From contig VXML01000037.1 of the NCBI GenBank assembly GCA_009841115.1, positions 40,063-104,062 of the forward strand: 64,000 nucleotides of DNA. The letters run 5' to 3'. This DNA is from Gemmatimonadota bacterium (GTDB lineage Bacteria; Latescibacterota; UBA2968; UBA8231). Position numbers and translations under genes: made by a program. The first letter of the stretch is position 1, and every line of letters starts with the position of its first letter. Below, one piece after another: positions 33,414 through 42,616 of the stretch. Under the pieces are notes generated by a model that saw only the letters and a list, made by a program, of their open reading frames with translations, had not been told where the DNA came from and searched no databases.

Positions 33414-34466
33414 ATGAACGTCGCCGTCCTGCTCTCCGGCGGGGTCGATAGCTCGTTGGCTCTCGCCCTGCTCCAGCGCGAAAAGCGGCTCGCTCTCAAA
33501 GCCTACTACCTCAAGATCTGGCTAGAGGACGAGCTGTTTTCGCTCGGCGACTGCCCGTGGGAAGCGGATTTGACCTATGCCCGCGCCACCTGCGAACAAC
33601 TCGGAGTGCCGCTCGAAGTCGTGCCACTGCAAAGCGAGTACCGCAACCACATCGTCGAGTACGCGTTGGCCGAGTTGCGCTTGGGGCGCACGCCCAGCCC
33701 AGACATCTGGTGCAACCAGCGCGTCAAGTTCGGAGCCTTCTATCAGCGGGTGGCCGACGAGTGCGAGCAAATTGCCTCCGGGCACTACGCCCGCGTCGAG
33801 GACACCGCGGGCGGCTATCGGCTCCGGCGCGCCGCCGATCCGGTCAAGGACCAGACCTATTTCCTCTCCAACCTGAGCCAAGCGCAACTCGCTCGGCTCT
33901 GCTTGCCCATCGGCCACCTGCACAAACACCAAGTGCGCGCACTCGCCGCAGAATTCGACCTGCCGGCCAAAGACCGCCCCGACAGCCAGGGCATGTGCTT
34001 CTTGGGCAAGATCAACTACCGGGACTTCGTCCGCTTCCACTTGGGAGAGGCCCAAGGCGACATCGTCGAGCAGGCGAGCGGGCAAAAGAAGGGCGAGCAC
34101 CCCGGTTACTGGTTCTACACCATTGGCCAGCGGCACGGCCTGCAACTCGGCGGAGGTCCTTGGTATGTGACAGACAAAGACGTCGCCAACAACATCGTGT
34201 ACATCGCCCACGGCAGCGCGCCGACGCGAACCGGACGCCGCGAGCTGATTGCCGAACAAATCCATTGGATCGCCGGAGCACCGGAGCACGACGCGCTCCA
34301 CGTCAAGCTCCGGCATGGACCAGCCTTAGTACCCTGTCAGGTGAAGATGCTCGCGCCGGATCGTGCCCACATCTCCTTATCCACGCCCGATCCCGGCATT
34401 GCTCCGGGCCAGCACGCCGTGTTCTACGACGGTGAAATTTGCCTCGGCGGCGGCATCATCGCCTAG
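33414..34466 (+). CDS. mnmA: tRNA-specific 2-thiouridylase
   Basis: This 350-residue enzyme thiolates U34 of tRNA Lys, Glu and Gln. It starts with the PP-loop VLLSGGVDSSLALALL, has the catalytic cysteine in DIWCNQRVKFGAF (Cys100) and the second in DSQGMCFLG (Cys195), plus GQRHGLQLGG. The sulfur-relay cysteines are both present. It starts 10 bases after ahcY and is likely co-transcribed. The same window encodes LysRS, whose tRNA is a substrate. Confidence 0.94.
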   Translation: MNVAVLLSGGVDSSLALALLQREKRLALKAYYLKIWLEDELFSLGDCPWEADLTYARATCEQLGVPLEVVPLQSEYRNHIVEYALAELRLGRTPSPDIWCNQRVKFGAFYQRVADECEQIASGHYARVEDTAGGYRLRRAADPVKDQTYFLSNLSQAQLARLCLPIGHLHKHQVRALAAEFDLPAKDRPDSQGMCFLGKINYRDFVRFHLGEAQGDIVEQASGQKKGEHPGYWFYTIGQRHGLQLGGGPWYVTDKDVANNIVYIAHGSAPTRTGRRELIAEQIHWIAGAPEHDALHVKLRHGPALVPCQVKMLAPDRAHISLSTPDPGIAPGQHAVFYDGEICLGGGIIA

Positions 34467-34794
34467 CCTAGCGCCCCTAAAACATCCTCCCGCACTACGG
34501 CGCATCATTATTTTCTTGATGCGCGCCCGATAATGTCGTATCTCTCTACATTATCCATCCGAACTATTGGTGCGGCGCTGAATGGTTCGGCTCTTCCTAT
34601 ACCAAGTTAACCAAGCTGCACCAAGCTACATATTCTATCCCGGCAGAACGACATATAGGCATATAATCGATTTTCTCTGAAACAGTTTTTTTCTCCATTG
34701 GCGGTGTGGTTCCTGCGACCGCGTTATACCTTCGGTGACCGTCACGGAAGGTTGAGGGCGCTGGTCGTTATCAACCTTACTCTAGGAGGGAGAA
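34467..34794. other. Intergenic region (328 bp) with hairpin and -10-like box
   Basis: No gene is seen. GCGCATCA (34500-34507) and TGATGCGC (34517-34524) form an 8-pair hairpin without a T tail; it could be a weak terminator of mnmA. A TATAAT box lies at 34662-34667 with no clear -35, which could serve the small membrane protein gene. Confidence 0.5.
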
Positions 34795-35127
34795 ATGGCA
34801 GTCAGGATTATCATTGGCCTGATGGCTCTTGTGGCTATCATTCAGGGTGCGGCAGGTGCTCCGATCGGAGGCGGCATCCTGACGCTCGCGCTAGTCGTTC
34901 TGGGCCTGATATACGGGGCGATAGCGATCGACGCCGAGGACGCGACAGCCTACTTGGCGGTCACCATTGCGGTTGGCGCTGCTGCAAGTGCGAACGTGCT
35001 GGATCAGGAAATTCTCGACATGCTTGGCGATCGCTTAGACGCCATCGTCGATCAGGCCAGCATCGCTCTATACGCCAGCGTCATAGCCATCCTCGTCAGA
35101 AGGACCATCAACCGGCTCAAGGGTTAA
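34795..35127 (+). CDS. Small membrane protein, function unknown
   Basis: This 110-residue hydrophobic protein has three or four membrane helices (AVRIIIGLMALVAIIQGA, LTLALVVLGLIYGAIAI, TAYLAVTIAVGAAASA, IALYASVIAILV) and a short basic tail RRTINRLKG. CTAGGAGGGAGAA precedes the ATG, a strong ribosome site. I recognise no family. It stands alone, between mnmA and a convergent gene. Confidence 0.7.
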   Translation: MAVRIIIGLMALVAIIQGAAGAPIGGGILTLALVVLGLIYGAIAIDAEDATAYLAVTIAVGAAASANVLDQEILDMLGDRLDAIVDQASIALYASVIAILVRRTINRLKG

Positions 35128-35249
35128 CAACCACAGGCGGATGAGTGGCTGTAAGCGCAAGTCCGCCTCAAACCCGACCAGCCACGCACAATGCGCGTTG
35201 CATCTGCGCAAGTAGGTGCAACGCGATGTGGCTTGGTGTGTCTGTACCG

Positions 35250-35291
35250 CTAGACGGCTCGACATCGCAGCTAGACGGCTCGACATCGCAG
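35250..35291. repeat. Two tandem copies of a 21-bp unit
   Basis: 35250-35270 and 35271-35291 are identical (CTAGACGGCTCGACATCGCA plus G). The second copy encodes the last residues and stop of the phosphotransferase-like gene, so the duplication arose at its 3' end and makes the alternative stop at 35250 redundant. Confidence 0.9.
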
Positions 35292-36242
35292 CCGACGATC
35301 ATCCACGTCCTTCGCCACCTCAACCATCACTCTAAGCGCCTCTTGCGAACTCGCCTCGTGTTCATCGGGCTTCTGTTTCAGCCCCCACGATGAACCCATT
35401 ATCTTGTCGCAAAAGGCACCCGCAAACATCCGCTCCTCGTTCTCTCCCAGTACACCGCTGAAAACCGTCACCGCCTCAAGCAGGATCTCCCGCTTCTCCG
35501 CCGCGGTCTCGCCAAATCCCATCGCATTGTTGATAAACCGGCCAACGTCCAGACAAGAGGCCCCAATGACGCCCTTGGGATCAATCGCCATCCAGCCGCG
35601 ATCTACATCAGACAAAATGTTCCAGTGATGAAGATCGCCGTGCAGCAGTACCTGGGGTTCATCCTGTTCCATCAGGATTCTCATCATGGACTCCACGCGC
35701 GGAATCTGCTCGATATATCCCCGTGCCCGCTCGGGATCTTTACAGCTTCTAGCGTCCGCGAATGCACTTCGCATCCAATCCATAAAGTGCGGCAGTGTGT
35801 GATTCGACGGCGGCGGGGTCGCATGTAAATCTTGGAGGATACGCGCCGCAATCTCACTTTGCTCGCGCGCGTTCTCAACAGAATCTAGCATCTTGCCGGG
35901 ACGCAGTCGTTCAAGCAGCATGGCGTTGAGCGCTTTGTCGCAGTCAATGAGCCGATTGATCCCACGGCCCTCGTAGATCGCCAACGCTTCCATCTCCGCG
36001 CTGAAATCGCCGTGCGGAACGCCCACCTTGAGCACGGCCTCTTCCCCATTTTCCATCTCTACGTAGGCGATGTAGTTGACCTTAATTTCCTCAGTCGGCC
36101 GACCGAGTGTTAGACCCCACTTATCGCAGCACCGCTTGAGAATGGACGGTAATTCCTCAAGCCACACCTCGCCTTCTTTGCCAAATTCTCTGGTCGCGTA
36201 TCGCAGGAACCGCTCCGGAAACTCCGGTGTGTCAATCGGCAT
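35271..36242 (-). CDS. Aminoglycoside phosphotransferase-like kinase (APH(6)/hydroxyurea type)
   Basis: This 323-residue protein has the kinase-like catalytic loop VLLHGDLHHWNIL (about residues 196-208) and the following AIDPKGVIGASCLDVGRF, as in streptomycin-6-phosphotransferases. Upstream parts KVNYIAYVEMENGEEAVLKV hold the nucleotide-binding strands. The C-terminus ends DDRRLRCRAV, coded by the 21-bp repeat. Substrate specificity is not shown; it may phosphorylate a small molecule other than an antibiotic. It starts 16 bases from the PhyH stop on the same strand and may be co-transcribed. Confidence 0.87.
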   Translation of the reverse strand: MPIDTPEFPERFLRYATREFGKEGEVWLEELPSILKRCCDKWGLTLGRPTEEIKVNYIAYVEMENGEEAVLKVGVPHGDFSAEMEALAIYEGRGINRLIDCDKALNAMLLERLRPGKMLDSVENAREQSEIAARILQDLHATPPPSNHTLPHFMDWMRSAFADARSCKDPERARGYIEQIPRVESMMRILMEQDEPQVLLHGDLHHWNILSDVDRGWMAIDPKGVIGASCLDVGRFINNAMGFGETAAEKREILLEAVTVFSGVLGENEERMFAGAFCDKIMGSSWGLKQKPDEHEASSQEALRVMVEVAKDVDDRRLRCRAV

Positions 36243-36257
36243 CCGTCGTTCTTTTTC

Positions 36258-37130
36258 TCAACGCGTTAGAAACATCTCGCCGGTAAAGGGCAAAGGCTTG
36301 TTTGGACGCTCGTAGTGAATCTGTTTAGGCGTCTTTTCGAGCCCAGCGGCCCACTGGTCGCGCCAGTCTTCATAGACGGTCTCCGAAGTGGGATCGCGTC
36401 GGCTGCGGGCGACGAGACTGGGCCACTCGGGCCGCGGGGAAGGCTCGCCCGTCTTCTGGTAGCGCAAATCCATGCTCCAGCGCACGGCGTTGGTGTTGTT
36501 CGGGCCCGAGCCGTGGGGCGTCAGTTTGTGGACGAACAGAACGTCCCCCTTCTGCATGGGCAGGCTAACCCGCTCGGTCTGGGGCAGGTCCTGCCCGTAC
36601 CTCCAATAGACCATGCGCCGCTGGTGGACCCGAGGCTGGACCTGCAAGCAGCCGTTCTCTTCGGTTGACTCGACGAGGGGAATCCAGACGGTCACTTGGA
36701 GGATTCCTTTTGCTTCTTGCGTGGTAAACACGGCATCCTGATGAAAAATTACATCTGTTGACGGCATCTTGGGACGGACGTGCGATACGGCATTGCAGGT
36801 AATTTCTGGACCGATGAACGGCTCAATCAGATCGACGAGGTTCTGGTTGCGCAAAAACTCAAAGGTGCCGCGCCGACGGGTCTCTCCTATGTCGGGACAG
36901 CCATCAACCTCGTCGCACTCTTCGGCGACACACGCCAAGCGCCGCGCAAAAGGCTCGTTTTCGTAGAGGTTGGCAATCTTGCCCTGTGCGTGTAGATCGC
37001 GGGCGATTTCATCGACGATGATATTGTGATCCTCGATGAGCGGCGCGAGATCGTCGTCCGTAAGCCCTCCTTTGATGATGACGTACCCTTCTTCCTCAAA
37101 AAAGTCGAGCTGTTGGCTAGTTACTTTCAC
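36258..37130 (-). CDS. Phytanoyl-CoA dioxygenase family protein (1)
   Basis: This 290-residue Fe(II)/2-oxoglutarate-dependent oxygenase has the metal ligands HQD (His130, Asp132) in DVIFHQDAVF and a distal His206 in LTPHGSGPNN, followed by the 2-oxoglutarate-binding Arg217. The start is GTG at 37130 after AAGGAGACCAATC. It hydroxylates an unknown substrate. Proteins of this family are numerous in Latescibacterota-like genomes. Confidence 0.9.
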   Translation of the reverse strand: MKVTSQQLDFFEEEGYVIIKGGLTDDDLAPLIEDHNIIVDEIARDLHAQGKIANLYENEPFARRLACVAEECDEVDGCPDIGETRRRGTFEFLRNQNLVDLIEPFIGPEITCNAVSHVRPKMPSTDVIFHQDAVFTTQEAKGILQVTVWIPLVESTEENGCLQVQPRVHQRRMVYWRYGQDLPQTERVSLPMQKGDVLFVHKLTPHGSGPNNTNAVRWSMDLRYQKTGEPSPRPEWPSLVARSRRDPTSETVYEDWRDQWAAGLEKTPKQIHYERPNKPLPFTGEMFLTR

Positions 37131-37293
37131 GATTGGTCTCCTTCTGTTCGGATCAGCTTAATGCCTCCAAGTCCTTTATAACAACCCGACCGACGGGAAA
37201 CAAGGTCCCCCGGCCAGCATACCTGGACTTGTAAAGGTCTTGGCTAGCCTCTACAATAAAAAGCCGCATTTCCTCTAAAACAAAGACCATGGC

Positions 37294-38421
37294 ATGTTTG
37301 CGCTGATTTTTCTGTCGCTGCTCGGCTCGATCTACGGCTACGCGGGCTGGCGGCTCATCCCCTATCTCCCTCCGTCCACACAGGTCGGTGCCGCATTGGC
37401 GCTGGTATTCCTACTATTGACGCCCTTGTTGCTCTTTCGCCTGCGCTCCCGTCCACATCTAACTTGGCTGACGGATCCCCTCGCTTGGGTGGCCTATCTC
37501 GGCATGGGCTTTTTCACCGTCTGCTCGACGCTGCTGGTTCTGCGCGATATCGGAGGACTGCTCCTAGGCCTATTCTATCCCATCGATGCGGCACTCAATG
37601 CCAACATCGACTTAGCGACCTTTGCCCTAGCCTTGGTCGCGGCGTGCTATGGCTACTACCAAGCCCGCCGCACGCCAGCGGTCCGCCGCGTCGATGTCCC
37701 TATTGCGAATCTCCCGCCCGCGCTAGTTGGACTGCGCATCGTCCAAATCAGCGATCTCCACATCGGCCCGACCATCAAAGCCCCTTTTGTCGAGCGCGTC
37801 GTCGCCCGCGTCAACGAATTGCAACCTGACCTAATCGCCTTCACCGGCGACCTCGCCGACGGAACCGTTGAACGACTCGCCCCACACACAGCCGCTCTAG
37901 CCGAACTCACCGCGCCGCTCGGAACCTACTTCTGTACCGGCAACCACGAATATTACTCGGGCGTGGAAAGCTGGACCGAACAAGCGCGCCGCCTCGGCTT
38001 CGACGTCCTGATCAACGAACTACGCCAGATCGACTGCGGCGGCGGGCGAATCGCCTTGGCTGGCACGACCGACTTCAGCGCCGGCGAGCTAGTGCCCGAT
38101 CACGCATCGGACCCGGCCAAGGCCCTTGCCGCGAGTGACGGGGCCGATGTGCGCATTCTGCTCGCGCACCAACCGCGCAGCATAGAGGCCGCCAGCCAAG
38201 CCGATTGCCACCTACAACTGTCGGGCCACACCCACGGTGGCCAGTTCGTGCCGTGGAAGTACGCAATTCCCCTCCAACAGCCCTATGTCGCGGGGCTGCA
38301 CAAATTTCGCGACACTTGGATCTACGTCCACCGAGGTACCGGCTATTGGGGCCCGCCCCTGCGGCTCGGTGCCCCTTCCGAAATCGCGCTCCTCACCCTG
38401 AGCCGGGACGGTTTTGGATAG
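37294..38421 (+). CDS. Membrane-anchored metallophosphoesterase
   Basis: This 375-residue protein has about four N-terminal membrane helices (residues 1-120), then a calcineurin-like domain with ISDLHIG, FTGDLADG, CTGNHEYYSG and SGHTHGGQFVPW, the metal-binding motifs. Relatives include YkuE-type phosphodiesterases that may act on lipids. It is divergent from the PhyH gene, with 163 bases between them. Confidence 0.9.
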   Translation: MFALIFLSLLGSIYGYAGWRLIPYLPPSTQVGAALALVFLLLTPLLLFRLRSRPHLTWLTDPLAWVAYLGMGFFTVCSTLLVLRDIGGLLLGLFYPIDAALNANIDLATFALALVAACYGYYQARRTPAVRRVDVPIANLPPALVGLRIVQISDLHIGPTIKAPFVERVVARVNELQPDLIAFTGDLADGTVERLAPHTAALAELTAPLGTYFCTGNHEYYSGVESWTEQARRLGFDVLINELRQIDCGGGRIALAGTTDFSAGELVPDHASDPAKALAASDGADVRILLAHQPRSIEAASQADCHLQLSGHTHGGQFVPWKYAIPLQQPYVAGLHKFRDTWIYVHRGTGYWGPPLRLGAPSEIALLTLSRDGFG

Positions 38422-38551
38422 AAATCACAAAGAAATCACAGAAAAAGCCTTTAAGATCACGTGTAGATCATATAGTATCCTTATTTTTAATACAAGAAAC
38501 CCCAAGCCATATATAATTTTCAAACGGCTACACTACCGAATAATCTATGAC

Positions 38552-38560
38552 TAAGGAGGT
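38552..38560 (+). promoter_or_regulatory. Full-length Shine-Dalgarno for the secreted repeat protein
   Basis: TAAGGAGGT, a complete complement to the 16S rRNA 3' end, lies 8 bases before the ATG at 38569, predicting high translation. Confidence 0.7.
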
Positions 38561-38568
38561 CATTATTA

Positions 38569-40809
38569 ATGAGCAGGCTCTCCCGAGTAACCCTTCCGCT
38601 AGTATGCACTTTCCTTCTTCTCGTCGCTCAGGGTAGTCCGACCCAGGCGCAGACCGGCTCAATTTCCTGCGAGATTCTCGGTGGCGAGTTACTCTGCACG
38701 ATGACCGTTTCCGATACGCCTCACAAGATTGTAGCGGTTATATGGTCATGGCCATGGCCCGGTCGCTTGTCAGCCGGCAACCAATTACGAGTCCCCCTCA
38801 GTTGTGATAATAAAGGCAACCGCATTACGATTGAGGGGACAGCTATTAGGTTCAAAGGGCTTACCTCTGACGGGGTGCCGTCCTATGAGCCCATTGCCAC
38901 GGCTAGTATAAACTACACGTGGGACACCTGTTCATCGAGCACGCCAACCACTCCCACCGGAGGAAATACCGGAGGCTCGCCAGCCACTCCCACCGGAGGA
39001 AATACCGGAGGCTCGCCAACCACTCCCACCGGAGGAGATACCGGAGGCTCCACTCCCACCGGAGGAGATACCGGAGGCTCCACTACCACCGGAGGAGATA
39101 CCGGAGGCTCCACTACCGCCGGAGGAGATACCGGAGGCTCCGACACTATCGCCGAAGAAACCCTAACTGACGGCGCGAAGATCTTGCTGACCGTGGAGCC
39201 GACGGCGATAAGCGAAGATGACGGTGCAACCGATGTGGTGGTGACCGCAACGTTGGACGGATTGGACGGGCAGGTGTTCGACGATGACGTGGTCGTGCTC
39301 TTGACCTTTGATGAAGATATTAATGGCGATGGCGCGGTGAATAATGATGATAAGGCGGCGGTGCTCGATACAGACTATGTAACAGAACTGCGTCTTTTAA
39401 CAATTCCACCCGACTCGGTGTCGGGGACGATGACAATCACGATCACCCCTATTAACGACAAGAAGGTGGAGGGCGACGAGACCATCAGGCTGAGGCTGGC
39501 AAGGTCATATCCCAACAATCAAGTCACGGTCCAAGATGCTGAAGGAGACGACGTCGAGCTGACGGTCGTCCCTGTGAATATAACGCTGCAAGACACCGGC
39601 AAGAGCGGTGCGTCTTTTTTTGCTGCGGATACTACCATTGACGACCAAACGTACACCGCTGGGGCGGCGATTGCCGATTTGGTGCTACCGGAGGCGTCGG
39701 ATGGCACGGGCGAACTGACGTACGGCGTCTCGGCTCTACCAGCAGGCTTGTCGTTTGACGCGGCCACGCGGACGCTTTCGGGCGCGCCTGCGGCAGCAAC
39801 AGACGGGGCGGTCACCATCGTCTATACAGCGACAGACGAGGACGGCACCACGGACACGCTGACCTTCACTATTACAATCGCTGAGGCCGGAGCAGTAGTA
39901 CCAGTAGTACCAGAGGAGCCGGAGGAACCGGAGAGTCCGGCCCTTGCCTTCGCCGCCGACGCTGCGATCAACGACCAAGAGTACACCGCTGAATGGCCGA
40001 TGGCCGATTTAGTGCTGCCGGAGGCTTCGGGCGGCACGGGCGAACTGACGTACAGCGTCTCGGCTCTGCCGACGGGCTTGTCGTTTGACGCCGCCACGCG
40101 GACCCTTTCGGGCACGCCTGCGGCAGCGACCGACGGTGCGGTCACCATCGTCTATACAGCGACAGACGAGGAAGAGAGCACCGCCACGTTGACCTTTACC
40201 ATCACGGTCAACGAGAAGCTGGACTTTAGCAATCTGTTCGAATTGTTCGGTGCTGGTAAGGTCGTTCCAACAGCGTCGCATGGGTTGGCCGAAATCCGCG
40301 AATTCGTCGTTGGCCAGCGCGTGGAGGGCCTTGTGCTGCCAGCGGCTTCGGGTGGCACCGCGCCGTTTACGTACCGCCTCTCGCCAGCCCTGCCGGCGGG
40401 TCTGACGTTTGACGCAGTCGCGCGGACTATCGCGGGTACGCCACTGGTGGCCGCAGAAACCGTATATACGTACACGATTACGGACGCCAACGGTGCGACT
40501 GCATCGCTATCGTTGCAGACACGGCCGACGGCATTCTTCTTGGCGAATAACTTCCCGAACCCGTTCAACCCAACGACGACGATCCAGTATGCGCTGCCGC
40601 AAGCGGCACACGTAGAGTTGACCGTGTATAACGTACTCGGTCAGCCGATGCGGACGCTGGTTGCCCAGCATCAGAGTGCCGGTCGCTACGCAATGGAGTG
40701 GGACGCGACCGACGATGGCGGACAGCGCATGGCGGCGGGCTTGTATTTCTACCGCTTGCAGGCCGGCGGCGAGTTCGTCGAAGTCAAGAAGATGCTGCTG
40801 CTCAAGTAG
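38569..40809 (+). CDS. Secreted multi-domain protein with T9SS-like C-terminal sorting domain
   Basis: This 746-residue protein has a signal peptide (LVCTFLLLVAQGSPTQAQ) and then an N-terminal domain of unknown type. A Gly/Thr-rich linker of six PTGGxTGGS units follows (about residues 125-192), then a Calx-beta-like domain with a dockerin-like calcium loop (DINGDGAVNNDD). Three putative Ig (He_PIG type) domains come next (ALPAGLSFDAATRTLSG and similar). The C-terminal ~85-residue domain reads NNFPNPFNPTTTIQY and ends GLYFYRL...VKKMLLLK, the FlgD-like/type A sorting domain. It is probably surface-exposed. Confidence 0.88.
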   Translation: MSRLSRVTLPLVCTFLLLVAQGSPTQAQTGSISCEILGGELLCTMTVSDTPHKIVAVIWSWPWPGRLSAGNQLRVPLSCDNKGNRITIEGTAIRFKGLTSDGVPSYEPIATASINYTWDTCSSSTPTTPTGGNTGGSPATPTGGNTGGSPTTPTGGDTGGSTPTGGDTGGSTTTGGDTGGSTTAGGDTGGSDTIAEETLTDGAKILLTVEPTAISEDDGATDVVVTATLDGLDGQVFDDDVVVLLTFDEDINGDGAVNNDDKAAVLDTDYVTELRLLTIPPDSVSGTMTITITPINDKKVEGDETIRLRLARSYPNNQVTVQDAEGDDVELTVVPVNITLQDTGKSGASFFAADTTIDDQTYTAGAAIADLVLPEASDGTGELTYGVSALPAGLSFDAATRTLSGAPAAATDGAVTIVYTATDEDGTTDTLTFTITIAEAGAVVPVVPEEPEEPESPALAFAADAAINDQEYTAEWPMADLVLPEASGGTGELTYSVSALPTGLSFDAATRTLSGTPAAATDGAVTIVYTATDEEESTATLTFTITVNEKLDFSNLFELFGAGKVVPTASHGLAEIREFVVGQRVEGLVLPAASGGTAPFTYRLSPALPAGLTFDAVARTIAGTPLVAAETVYTYTITDANGATASLSLQTRPTAFFLANNFPNPFNPTTTIQYALPQAAHVELTVYNVLGQPMRTLVAQHQSAGRYAMEWDATDDGGQRMAAGLYFYRLQAGGEFVEVKKMLLLK
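38946..39142 (+). repeat. 24/30-bp GGA-rich tandem repeat
   Basis: Six in-frame units of CACCGGAGGAxATACCGG type encode the PTGGxTGGS linker. Unit lengths vary by multiples of three, so length changes keep the frame. Confidence 0.85.
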
Positions 40810-41081
40810 CACCCACCACAAAATAACGGTCGCTATGGAGTCCCTGCTGCTCCTACATGGGATGCAGGTGGTTGCAGTATGACTCCAGACGGCCGGGGAG
40901 CATGGAGTCGAGCGCAGCGGCTGAATGCGCTAGCCCCGTGCCAATGCCCGTTGGGCCACGTGGACGAGAAGGCGCACCAGCCCGTTGGCATCGTCGAGGT
41001 AGATGTACTATCCCCTTGACACACTGCGGATGACTCTTCTTATCTACACTATCCACCCGCGCCCATCCCTGGAGATAATCC

Positions 41082-42185
41082 ATGACTGCCAATGCCCAAG
41101 CTGTCTCAGCCGCAAACGGCCACAAAGCTACCCAATTCCGTCTCATCGACTGCGACGTACATCACACCCTGCCCAACGACAAAGCCCTCTTTCCCTACTT
41201 GCCGCGCCACTATGTCGAGCGCATTGAGGACTTCGGTTCCATGATGCCGCAGTTGGGCCATACCAACATGCCCAAGCACGGCAACCGCCAAGAATTGTGG
41301 GAGGATCAAGAGACCAATCCAGCGGCCAATGTCGAAGTGGCGCGTCAGAGGCATCTCGACGAGTACGACATCGACGTGGCCGTATTGACGGGCGGGCCGT
41401 ACAGCGCGGCCGTGCATTCAGATTGCGATTATGCGGCAGCCTATTGCCGGGCCTTCAACGATTGGACCCTAGAGCACTGGGTGGGCGCGGACTCGCGCTT
41501 TAGATCCTCCATCCACATCGCCCCCCAAGACCCGCAGCTAGCCGTGGCGGAAATAGACCGCCTAGGCCCTAGGCCCGAGTGCGTCCAAGTGATGATGCCG
41601 GCTGGTTCGCGCCAGCCTTTTGGCCACCGCTTTTACCACCCCATCTACGAGGCATGTCAGCGCCACGGTCTGCCATTGAGCATCCACTTTGGAGGTGAAG
41701 GAGCGGGCATCGCCGCGCCGCCCACGGCCGCGGGGTATCCCTCGCACTACTTGGAAATGCGCATGGCCCGGCCGCAGATCGCCATGGCGCATACGGTCAG
41801 CTTTATCTGCGAGGGCGTCTTTGAAAAATTCCCCGATTTTCGCGTCCTCTTCGTCGAGCACGACGTATTCTGGGTTCCGGGGTTGATGTGGCATATGGAT
41901 TCCGACTGGAAGGGCCTGCGCGATTATACGCCGTGGGTCAAGCGCCTGCCCAGCGAGTACTTGCGGCAGCATATCCGCTTTGGCACCCAGCCCATGATCC
42001 AGCCGCCCACGCGCGACGATCTGAAGCGCTTCTTAGAGTGGCTGCACGCCGATGAGGTCCTAATTTTCGCCAGCGACTACCCGCACTGGGACTGGGACGA
42101 GCCAACGGGTTTCCTCGCCGATTTTGACGCGGACTATCGCCACCGCATCATGGCGCAGAACGCCGCGGAACTCTATGGCTTCTAA
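41082..42185 (+). CDS. Amidohydrolase 2 family protein (ACMSD-like)
   Basis: This 367-residue TIM-barrel metal enzyme starts FRLIDCDVHHTLPNDKAL (metal ligands Asp and His), has GLPLSIHFGG and FVEHDVFWVPG, and ends FASDYPHWDWDEPTGF, the family's C-terminal Asp motif. Members act as hydrolases or decarboxylases of aromatic or diketo acids. The Rieske gene overlaps its 3' end by 11 bases, so both belong to one pathway, perhaps aromatic or terpenoid breakdown. Confidence 0.9.
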   Translation: MTANAQAVSAANGHKATQFRLIDCDVHHTLPNDKALFPYLPRHYVERIEDFGSMMPQLGHTNMPKHGNRQELWEDQETNPAANVEVARQRHLDEYDIDVAVLTGGPYSAAVHSDCDYAAAYCRAFNDWTLEHWVGADSRFRSSIHIAPQDPQLAVAEIDRLGPRPECVQVMMPAGSRQPFGHRFYHPIYEACQRHGLPLSIHFGGEGAGIAAPPTAAGYPSHYLEMRMARPQIAMAHTVSFICEGVFEKFPDFRVLFVEHDVFWVPGLMWHMDSDWKGLRDYTPWVKRLPSEYLRQHIRFGTQPMIQPPTRDDLKRFLEWLHADEVLIFASDYPHWDWDEPTGFLADFDADYRHRIMAQNAAELYGF

Positions 42186-42534
42186 GCGCTATGTAGTTGC
42201 CCGGGCCGAGGACCTGCCCGCTGGAGCGCGCAAGATCGTCAGCGTGGACAACCGAGAAATCGGCGTCTTCAACATCGGAGGCCGCTACTACGCCCTGCGC
42301 AATAGCTGTCCGCACAAAAACGGCCCCTTGTGCCGGGGCCGGTTGCGTCCCTTGGTCGTGTCACCGGGCGTATATCAGATCGACTATCAGCAAGAGGGCT
42401 TGGTGCTCAAGTGCCCCTGGCACCAGTGGGAATTCGACTTGGCCACCGGACAGGCGCTGTACGACGAAACCATGCGGGTGAAGACGTACGCGGCAGGACG
42501 CGAAGGGGAGGAAGTGGTAGTGTACGTGGAGTGA
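42175..42534 (+). CDS. Rieske [2Fe-2S] ferredoxin
   Basis: This 119-residue protein has the two Rieske ligand pairs, CPHKNGPLC (Cys45, His47) and CPWHQWEFD (Cys80, His83), in the spacing typical of small electron-transfer ferredoxins. I chose the ATG at 42175, giving MASKRYVVARAEDLPAG. It overlaps the amidohydrolase stop. No oxygenase alpha subunit or reductase is seen; the adjacent PhyH gene is not a Rieske oxygenase. Confidence 0.92.
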   Translation: MASKRYVVARAEDLPAGARKIVSVDNREIGVFNIGGRYYALRNSCPHKNGPLCRGRLRPLVVSPGVYQIDYQQEGLVLKCPWHQWEFDLATGQALYDETMRVKTYAAGREGEEVVVYVE

Positions 42535-42616
42535 TGCTGCTTGCAGAACGGCCCATCAGCCGGTTGTGATCCATCGCCACCCTTATTAATTTGCACGCTT
42601 CACTAGGAGGAGATAA

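Noticed and set aside
33557..34435. ORF of 292 codons inside mnmA
   Set aside because: It is out of frame with a recognisable enzyme and is rich in Arg, Ala and Pro.
38919..39170. ORF with HSHRRRYRR repeats
   Set aside because: It is the out-of-frame reading of the GGA-rich linker repeat of the secreted protein.
40810..41081. Genes in the 272-base gap after the secreted protein
   Set aside because: Short ORFs on both strands lack motifs and ribosome sites; I see nothing else there.
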